A stretch of 13,804 bases of DNA from Candidatus Omnitrophota bacterium. GTDB taxonomy: Bacteria > Ratteibacteria > UBA8468 > B48-G9 > JAFGKM01. The position numbers and the translations under genes were made by a program. Location of the stretch: NCBI GenBank assembly GCA_023818785.1, contig JAMWCO010000026.1, positions 1-13,804 on the forward strand, written 5' to 3'. Under the pieces are notes generated by a model. The model did not search any database, was not told where the DNA came from, and saw only the letters and a list, made by a program, of their open reading frames with translations. Positions 8,305-13,804 of this stretch are shown here, piece by piece (the stretch's first letter is position 1; every line of letters begins with the position of its first letter).

Positions 8305-8680
8305 GTCCAGAAGGACATCCCTAACGTTAGGGACTGAAACAAATACTTGCTTAGGAATTGGAGTTATTTCTATGTCCAGAAGGACATCCCTAACGTTAGG
8401 GACTGAAACAGATTAAAAAAATCGAAGATCTTTCCCAATTAAGTCCAGAAGGACATCCCTAACGTTAGGGACTGAAACAGCCATTAGAGCCATTTCTCAA
8501 AGCCATTAAGTCCAGAAGGACATCCCTAACGTTAGGGACTGAAACTTTTTGGGTGCTGTACAATTAAACCCACCAGTCCAGAAGGACATCCCTAACGTTA
8601 GGGACTGAAACAAGTAACATAAATCGTATATATCGTCGACACTCGTCCAGAAGGACATCCCTAACGTTAGGGACTGAAAC
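8305..8680 (+). CRISPR. CRISPR array 1, 6 repeats and 5 spacers
   Basis: Six identical 36-base repeats at 8305-8340, 8374-8409, 8443-8478, 8510-8545, 8576-8611 and 8645-8680. Spacers are 33, 33, 31, 30 and 33 bases. The repeat begins GTCCAGAAGGAC (a 4-bp stem with an AGAA loop), continues with the perfect 16-base palindrome TCCCTAACGTTAGGGA (repeat positions 14-29), and ends in ACTGAAAC. A GAAAC 3' end is typical of repeats cut by Cas6, and the last 8 bases would become the crRNA 5' handle. The orientation places the leader upstream, so transcription is rightward. The last repeat shows no decay. Spacer 3 (8479-8509) contains AGCCATT three times. None of the spacers matches another part of this window as far as I could read. 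Confidence 0.98.
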
Positions 8681-8770
8681 ATACTTTTATTTATCCTGAG
8701 AATTTTGAAGGACTTATCATTATTAAAGTGGACTTTTTAAGTTAATTGGAGTAAAATACTTTTATAGAAG
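8681..8770 (+). promoter_or_regulatory. Intergenic segment with a possible promoter for the adaptation genes
   Basis: 90 bases between the last repeat of array 1 and the Cas6-RT-Cas1 start. TGGACT (8729-8734) and TAAAAT (8752-8757) are separated by 17 bases, matching 4 of 6 and 5 of 6 positions of a sigma-70 promoter. Transcription would start only about 7 bases before the ATG. In DNA this AT-rich such matches occur by chance, so the call is weak. ATACTTTTAT occurs twice (8681-8690, 8756-8765). There is no clear terminator between the array and the gene, so array transcripts could run into it. Confidence 0.25.
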
Positions 8771-11410
8771 ATGGAGAGTAATCCTAAAATTTTTGCTTTA
8801 AAGTGGTATCGTTTAAGTGTAAAATTGGTGAATATTAGAAAACTTACTTCTACTTCATCTCATCCCTTTTCAATAATCCAAGCAATAGTCAAATCTATAA
8901 CTTCATCTTTCTATGAAAATAACCAAATTTCTCAATCACACATCTTTTTTCACATTAAAGGTAAAAGGCACACTTTTAAAATAAAACAAGGAGATATTAT
9001 TCCTTTAGAAATTTTTTTCTGTAAAAGGAGTTTAGAATATGTTAATGAGTGGAAAGAAAGGTTAAAGAATTATTTAGAAGACCCTGAGACAGGGAAAAAT
9101 TATCATATTGTTGAAATTAGCCAGTTAGAAGAAAGATATTTTGAGAAGGTTTTAAATGATATTGGAAAGATAAAGACGGAAGGAGAGATATTTTGCGAAT
9201 TCCTTTCTCCATTTCCTTTTAAACCTGAAAAATATAAACATAGGACATATATATCTACTGAAAATTTTATCCATTCATTTGAAAAAAGGTTTTCAAGATT
9301 ATTTGGTGAAGAAATTGTTTATAAAAGTAATAAAGATAATTTTTCAGTTTTACCTTATTACTGGCAGTATACTGAAATTAAACATCTTTCTAAATCACAA
9401 CCAGGAAGTGTCCAGTATATAAATGGATGTATTGGGAAACTTTATATTAAAGGGAAATTCGGTGATTTTTTACCGTTTTTAATTCTTGGGAGTGAACTTC
9501 ATACAGGAACAAAAATTTCTAATTCTCAGGGTTATTACATTCTTAATTTTAATCCAACTGGTTATTTTGAGAGATTTTTTCCTGATAAGAGAGCAATAGT
9601 TTCAGTTATAAAAGAAGTTTTAGAAAGGTATGATAATGCTTTTGTTTCACTGGAAAAAGAAGAAAAGTTCCATTTTAATGAGAGTGAATTTGCAGAAAAA
9701 ATATATAATGAGATAAAGGGAAATAGTTATCTTCCTACTCCTAATACTGCTTTTTTTATAAAGAAGAAAGATAAAGGTGAAAGGATAGTTGAGCAATTGT
9801 CTTTTAAAGATTTGATAGTTCAGCAATATCTCTTAAAAACAATTTCAAAACCTTTTGACAGAATGTTTGAAGAATGTTCAATTGGATTTAGGAAAGGCAT
9901 GTCAAGGGAAAAGGCAATAGAGATGATTAGAAATATAATTTCTGAAGGGTATCAATATGTTATTGAAACTGATATAGAGGATTTTTTCCCGTCAGTTGAA
10001 TTAAATATTCTTATTGAAAAACTGGATTTTTATCTTCCTGAATCTGACCTTTGTTTGAAAAATTTATTAGTAAAATGTATTAAAGCAGGATATGTTTTGA
10101 ATGGTAAATATTATGAAAGGATTAAAGGACTTGCACAGGGTAGTCCTCTTTCTCCAATTTTAGCAAATTTTTATCTTGACTGGTTTGATGAAGAATTAGA
10201 GAAGTTGAATTGTAAGATGATTAGATATGGAGACGATATTGTTATTTTTACAAGAACTAAAGAGGATGCAGAAAAACTACTTTCTCAAACAAAAGAAATT
10301 CTTGCTCAAATTGGATTAAGAGTTAAAAAAGAAAAGACAGGTATTAAACCTATAGAGGAAGGATTTAATTTTTTAGGAATAAATTTTACAAGTTCAGAAG
10401 CAGTTGTCCTACCTGAGCAAGAATTTAAAAAAATGAAAAAACCACTTTATATTACTGAACCACATATTTTCCTTTCATTAAATGGAGATGCTGTTGATAT
10501 AAAGAAACAAGGCACTATTATTGGAACTATACCTTTAAGAAGAATTAGTGAGATTATCTGTATGGAAAGATGTGCTTTTTCAACATCCTTTGTTAGGAAA
10601 TGCACAGAAAATGAAATTCCTATTACAATTACTCTTAATAGTGGCTATTATATTACTACAATCAAACCCGATTCAAAAAAATATTATGAGATAAACTATT
10701 ACCATACACAAAAATATTTTTCTCTTACAGAAGCAGAGTATTTGTGTATTACTAAAGAATTTGCTGCTGGGAAAATAAAAAATTATATATCACTTCTAAA
10801 ACAAAGGTACATCAAAGGTCAGAACATTTTTATAAAAGCACTTGAAGATATAATTAACCAGATTTACGAGGCTGGAGATATAGACAAAATAAGAGGATTG
10901 GAAGGTTCAGCAGCAAAAAAGATTTATAAGATTTTAAATTTATTTATAGAAAATGAGAAATTCCATATTAAAAGTAGAGAGAAGAGAAAGCCGGATATGA
11001 TTAATTCACTTTTAAATTTTGGATATTACTTACTTTTTTCACGGATTAATGCTACAATAAGGGCAGTTGGTCTTAATCCATATTTGGGTTTTCTTCACAG
11101 TCCTGAGAATAATTACGAATCTTTTGCTTATGATATATTAGAACTTTTCCGTGCAAGAATAGACCGTCTTATTATTAAACTTATAAATTTGAAAGTCATA
11201 ACAGAAAAAGATTTTTTGGAAACAGAAAACCGAATGTATTTAAAGCATGAAGCAGTTAAAAAGTTTATAAATCAATTTGAAGGTGAACTGGATAGAAAAG
11301 ATTCAAAAAAAGACCTTTCTTTAAGTGAATCTATTTACCTGCAGATAATAATTTTTAAAAATTGGGTAATTAAAGATAATACTATTTCTTTTTATAATTG
11401 GATAGTATGA
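8771..11410 (+). CDS. Cas6-reverse transcriptase-Cas1 fusion
   Basis: 879 residues with three enzymes in one chain. (1) Residues 1 to about 265 are a Cas6-like RAMP endonuclease that would cut repeats in the array transcript. Its C-terminal glycine-type loop is around 244-256 (HTGTKISNSQGYY). (2) About 305-550 is a group II intron-like reverse transcriptase, with D401 of ETDIEDFFPSV, the GLAQGSPLSPILANFY block, and Y486-G-D-D489, the last two Asp completing the metal site. (3) About 555-860 is the Cas1 integrase, with E711 in LEGSAAK, H776 in GFLHSP and D788 in YDILELFRA, all three metal ligands present. Every catalytic residue I can place is intact, so the gene looks functional. Known: RT-Cas1 proteins of type III systems can take spacers from RNA as well as DNA. 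The ATG has only a weak AGAAG ahead of it. It stands between the two arrays and is coupled to cas2 by ATGA. Confidence 0.95.
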   Translation: MESNPKIFALKWYRLSVKLVNIRKLTSTSSHPFSIIQAIVKSITSSFYENNQISQSHIFFHIKGKRHTFKIKQGDIIPLEIFFCKRSLEYVNEWKERLKNYLEDPETGKNYHIVEISQLEERYFEKVLNDIGKIKTEGEIFCEFLSPFPFKPEKYKHRTYISTENFIHSFEKRFSRLFGEEIVYKSNKDNFSVLPYYWQYTEIKHLSKSQPGSVQYINGCIGKLYIKGKFGDFLPFLILGSELHTGTKISNSQGYYILNFNPTGYFERFFPDKRAIVSVIKEVLERYDNAFVSLEKEEKFHFNESEFAEKIYNEIKGNSYLPTPNTAFFIKKKDKGERIVEQLSFKDLIVQQYLLKTISKPFDRMFEECSIGFRKGMSREKAIEMIRNIISEGYQYVIETDIEDFFPSVELNILIEKLDFYLPESDLCLKNLLVKCIKAGYVLNGKYYERIKGLAQGSPLSPILANFYLDWFDEELEKLNCKMIRYGDDIVIFTRTKEDAEKLLSQTKEILAQIGLRVKKEKTGIKPIEEGFNFLGINFTSSEAVVLPEQEFKKMKKPLYITEPHIFLSLNGDAVDIKKQGTIIGTIPLRRISEIICMERCAFSTSFVRKCTENEIPITITLNSGYYITTIKPDSKKYYEINYYHTQKYFSLTEAEYLCITKEFAAGKIKNYISLLKQRYIKGQNIFIKALEDIINQIYEAGDIDKIRGLEGSAAKKIYKILNLFIENEKFHIKSREKRKPDMINSLLNFGYYLLFSRINATIRAVGLNPYLGFLHSPENNYESFAYDILELFRARIDRLIIKLINLKVITEKDFLETENRMYLKHEAVKKFINQFEGELDRKDSKKDLSLSESIYLQIIIFKNWVIKDNTISFYNWIV

Positions 11411-11691
11411 AAGGTATTGCTGATTATGCTGTTGTTTATGATATTTCTTCAGATAAAGAAAGGGCAAAAGTTGATAAATTATTACAGGGCTATGGATTTA
11501 GAATTCAAAAAAGTGTCTTTGAATGTAGATTGACTAAAAAGGGAAGGGATGAATTGATAGAAAAATTGATAAAATTAGATATAAAAACTGGATTTATAAA
11601 AGTATACAAATTGGAATTTTCTTCAAGAAAATATGTAATAGGAAAGAAAAAAGGAGAAGATGTAGATAAAGGCCCTGCTTTTGTGATTTAA
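11407..11691 (+). CDS. cas2: Cas2, adaptation subunit
   Basis: 94 residues, normal Cas2 length, ferredoxin-like fold. Seen: the first strand ADYAVVYDI with D12 at the usual conserved Asp, a helix, then RIQKSVFECRL (31-41), which is the standard Cas2 second-strand signature. Cas2 bridges two Cas1 dimers and sets the distance between the integration sites. Here its partner is the Cas1 domain of the upstream fusion. The start is ATG 11407, overlapping the stop of the fusion gene as ATGA, a classic coupling arrangement that ensures matched synthesis. A TTG three codons upstream (11398) is open in frame but less likely. The C-terminal lysine-rich segment ends in KGPAFVI. The second leader begins 52 bases after its stop. 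Confidence 0.95.
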   Translation: MKGIADYAVVYDISSDKERAKVDKLLQGYGFRIQKSVFECRLTKKGRDELIEKLIKLDIKTGFIKVYKLEFSSRKYVIGKKKGEDVDKGPAFVI

Positions 11692-11743
11692 AATTAAATC
11701 TGAGAAATTGACAGGTGGGGAAAAATGAGGTAAAAATAAAAAA

Positions 11744-11877
11744 AGGTCTTTGAAAAATTGGGAGGAAAAGTTGATTTAGAACTTCTGGTAAAAAATGGAA
11801 AATTTTATAAATTTAAGGTTAGGTTCTAAATTTTTGGCTTTTAATCCTTTGATAATCAATAGGTTTAAAAGATAAGA
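11744..11877 (+). promoter_or_regulatory. CRISPR leader 2
   Basis: 134 bases ahead of array 2. The first 93 bases are identical to leader 1. The following 41 have 8 substitutions and no gaps, five in the first 12 of these bases and three just before the terminal AAGA. GATAATCAATAGGTTTAAAA is shared in the middle of the divergent part. The 52 bases before it (11692-11743) contain no gene. The shared block explains how one Cas1-Cas2 pair could serve both arrays. Confidence 0.88.
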
Positions 11878-12188
11878 GTCCAGAAGGACATCCCTAATAT
11901 TAGGGACTGAAACTTTTTTAAATTTTGTTTTTTAAATTTTTTAAAGTCCAGAAGGACATCCCTAATATTAGGGACTGAAACTCCATTCCCACTTCCCACC
12001 AAAATCCTCAGCAAAGTCCAGAAGGACATCCCTAATATTAGGGACTGAAACTATTTTTCTTCCTGTATTTTTTGTGTCGAGGAGTGTCCAGAAGGACATC
12101 CCTAATATTAGGGACTGAAACAATTTTTTATAAAAATGGCAGCCTTCTTTGGGTCCAGAAGGACATCCCTAATATTAGGGACTGAAAC
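11878..12188 (+). CRISPR. CRISPR array 2, 5 repeats and 4 spacers
   Basis: Five identical 36-base repeats at 11878-11913, 11946-11981, 12016-12051, 12086-12121 and 12153-12188. Spacers are 32, 34, 34 and 31 bases. The repeat matches that of array 1 except at its two central palindrome bases: TCCCTAATATTAGGGA instead of TCCCTAACGTTAGGGA. All five copies share this change and none of the six copies of array 1 has it. Spacer 1 (11914-11945) is almost pure A/T with only one G. Spacer 2 (11982-12015) is pyrimidine-rich in its first half. The final repeat is perfect and runs straight into a decayed HEAT-repeat gene. Confidence 0.98.
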
Positions 12189-12663
12189 TTTATTTTTTGG
12201 CTACTACGGAATTTGGGATAGATGGCGAAAACGCGAAACTTGAAAAAATTAAAAATATGTGTAAAAATAAATTTGAAAAGGATTATAATCCAACTAATAA
12301 ACTTATAAATCTCTTGTGTAGAAATGAAAGACATATCTTCACCTATTCTTTCCTAAAAGGTATTGACCCAAGTGTTTGTGAAGCACCAGTCAAAGCACTT
12401 GGAGAAATAAAAAACTCAGAAACAGTTGAACCTCTTATATCTGCCTTGAAAGATGGAAAAGAATGGGATGGTCGGGAAGCAGTGGCTTATGCACTTGGAG
12501 AGATAAAAGACATAAGAGCAATTGAATCACTTATCTATGCTTTGAAAGATAATAACTTAAGGGTTCGTAAGAGAGTAGCCAAGGTATTTTAAAGAAATTA
12601 CAGGTAAAGATCTTGGTATTTGACTATGACGGGTAGAATAACTGGTGGCAAAGATTGAGTAAA
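12189..12663 (+). pseudogene. Decayed HEAT-repeat protein gene
   Basis: Seen: an open frame (to TAA at 12590-12592) encodes two recognisable HEAT repeats of the PBS-lyase type, EAPVKALGEIKNSETVEPLI and then GREAVAYALGEIKDIRAIES, followed by the start of a third unit. The family-like ending continues after the stop in other frames: EITGKDLGI at 12594-12620, then DYDG-stop-NNWWQ at 12622-12651, where the stop is TAG in place of a probable TGG (Trp). That makes at least two frameshifts and one nonsense change. The 5' end is also missing: no convincing start or ribosome site exists between the last CRISPR repeat and the first ATG (12257), and the frame is closed inside the repeat. HEAT repeats mediate protein contacts; no function should be assigned to this remnant. 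Its 5' loss at the array boundary suggests a deletion or rearrangement there. Confidence 0.7.
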
Positions 12664-12680
12664 TTATTTTAAACCTTAAA

Positions 12681-13727
12681 TAGGTAACAAGTTATATAAT
12701 TAAGAGAAAAAGAATTTTTTTAAATGTGGGTAAATATGACAGATAAAGAAAGACAGGTTAAAATGAGGTTAGGTTGGTTTAGACATGTAGAAGAGATAAC
12801 AGGAAATGTAGCAAAGACATGTAGATATTTTGGGATAAGTAGAAAGACATATTATAAGTGGTATAACAGGTATTTGAAAGAAGGAGAAAAAGGATTGGTA
12901 GAACGTTCAAGAAGACCTAATCATATTTCAAAAGAAACAAAACACCAAGTGATAGAAAAGATTTTGTATTTAAGAACTAATTATCATTTTGGACCAACAA
13001 GAATAAAGATGTATTTAGAGAGGTATCATGGGATTATAATTAATAGTGCAACTATCTGGAAAATGCTAAAAAGATTAAATATGAACCGACTACCTACCAA
13101 TCAAATATATAAACCACATAATTAAAGATTTAAAAGATATGAAAAGCCACTACCAGGATATTATTTGCAAGTAGATGTTAAATTTCTTGATGCACCATGT
13201 GGATTTTCACAAAAGAGATATTATCAATATACAGCGATAGATGATTGTACAAGAATAAGAGTAATGAAGATATATGAAAGAGCAAATCAGAAAAATTCAA
13301 TTGAGTTTATTGATTATGTTATTTCAAAATTACCTTTCAAAATACAGACAGTTCAAACAGATAATGAATCAGAATTTGGTATACAATTTCACCGGCATCT
13401 GGTAGATAAAGGGATAAGACACATATATATAAGACCTAAAAGACCAAGATTAAATGGGAAAGTTGAACGCTCTCACAGAATAGATGAAGAAGAGTTTTAC
13501 AGAATGATAGAAGGTGTTATAATAAATGATATGGAGATTTTAAATGAGAGATTGAAAGAATGGGAGAGATTTTATAACTACTATAGACCACATACTTCTT
13601 TATACGGAAAAACTCCTTATGAAAAATTGAAAGAAAAATTAAATCCTGTTAATGTCACTTGTGATTGGCAGACATACACCTTTTGAATAGTAAAAAATTT
13701 AAAAATGATAACTTATCTTGATTACTT
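12681..13727 (+). mobile_element. IS481-like insertion sequence, ends uncertain
   Basis: The element is defined by its transposase gene. Candidate ends are a stretch with ACAAGTTAT on the left (12687-12695) and its imperfect inverse ATAACTTAT on the right (13708-13716), matching at 8 of 9 positions. This is too short to be convincing, and I found no flanking target duplication. The true right end may lie beyond the window. The element sits directly after the decayed HEAT gene. Confidence 0.35.
12724..13686 (+). pseudogene. IS481/IS3-like DDE transposase, split by an in-frame TAA
   Basis: Seen: an N-terminal helix-turn-helix region (AKTCRYFGISRKTYYKWYNRY), a middle HTH_29-like linker (HFGPTRIKMYLER), then an rve-type integrase core with LQVDVKF (D151), VQTDNESEF (D213) and NGKVERSH (E248). 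The second Asp and the Glu are separated by 34 residues, as in this family. The C-terminal YYRPHTSL..KTPYEKL is the usual ending. The reading frame is the same before and after TAA 13123-13125, and the 13 codons between that stop and the next possible start (13165) are good transposase sequence. A single substitution, for example CAA or AAA to TAA, therefore explains the break. The catalytic triad is complete, but the usual TDNG is TDNE. ATG 12736 is an alternative start. It is probably inactive unless the stop is read through or is a sequencing error. Confidence 0.85.
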
Positions 13728-13804
13728 AAAACTACTTAAAAATTGGCTAAAATCATATAAAAACTTTTTATTTTCTCCAAAAGGGAAACCAGAACTTTTA
13801 TTTT
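13687..13804. other. Right-hand tail without a gene
   Basis: 118 AT-rich bases after the transposase stop. TACTTAAAA occurs twice (13723-13731, 13733-13741), as does a CTTTT-ATTTT motif near the edge. I see no open frame with a ribosome site, no RNA gene and no terminator. Part of it probably belongs to the insertion sequence. Confidence 0.5.

Noticed and set aside
8222..8416. A 64-codon open frame over leader 1 and the first repeats
   Set aside because: It translates the CRISPR repeat itself (SRRTSLTLGTET occurs twice), ends in spacer 2 and has no ribosome site of its own.
11398..11406. TTG start for Cas2
   Set aside because: ATG 11407 gives the usual Cas2 N-terminus and a typical ATGA overlap with the upstream stop.
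11692..11743. Possible small gene or terminator between Cas2 and leader 2
   Set aside because: The only ATG after a GGTGGGG-like site reads two codons before a stop, and no stem followed by a T-run is present.
8341..12152. Self-targeting spacers
   Set aside because: Reading each spacer on both strands against the window gave no match long enough to matter; a computed search would be needed to be sure.
12687..13716. ACAAGTTAT and inverted ATAACTTAT as terminal repeats of the insertion sequence
   Set aside because: Only about 8 of 9 bases match, both lie in AT-rich DNA and no target duplication was found; kept only as a tentative boundary.

Overview
The window is an AT-rich (roughly 30% GC by eye) stretch of bacterial DNA. 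It is almost entirely one type III CRISPR-Cas locus of subtype III-D, with every gene and both CRISPR arrays on the + strand. Strong GGAGG-type ribosome sites and GTG/ATG starts point to a bacterium. The sequence does not fix the phylum. A decayed HEAT-repeat gene whose tail resembles ITGKDLG..DYD.W..WW hints at an uncultivated or deep-branching lineage, but that is weak evidence.

Layout. (1) 2-6727 is a tightly packed effector operon: the C-terminal part of Cas10 with an intact GGDD, a single-domain Cas7, Cas5 (Csx10), a small helical Cas11-like subunit, a tandem double Cas7, Csx19, and a large Cas7 with an insertion. (2) 6739-8172 is a CARF-HEPN ribonuclease gene in the same run. (3) 8171-8680 is a leader plus a 6-repeat CRISPR array. 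(4) 8771-11691 is the adaptation pair: a 879-residue Cas6-reverse transcriptase-Cas1 fusion, then Cas2, joined by an ATGA overlap. (5) 11744-12188 is a second leader plus a 5-repeat array. (6) 12189-12663 is the decayed HEAT-repeat gene, directly against the last repeat. (7) 12724-13686 is an IS481-like transposase broken by one in-frame TAA. The last 118 bases hold no gene that I can see.

How it works together (inference from the families). Cas6 cuts array transcripts in the repeat hairpin. The Cas7/Cas5/Cas11/Csx19/Cas10 complex loads the crRNA and cuts matching RNA through the Cas7 aspartates. Cas10 GGDD makes cyclic oligoadenylate, which activates the CARF-HEPN RNase. The RT-Cas1/Cas2 pair adds new spacers and may take them from RNA.

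The most interesting points are: two arrays bracketing the adaptation genes, with leaders identical over 93 bases and repeats that differ only by CG versus TA at the exact centre of a perfect palindrome; the pairing of a III-D effector with Cas6-RT-Cas1; Cas7, Cas5 and Cas11 as separate genes in the order in which cyanobacterial III-Dv fuses them; an apparently non-catalytic insertion Cas7; and marked avoidance of GATC across the window (4 sites by hand count where composition predicts roughly 35).
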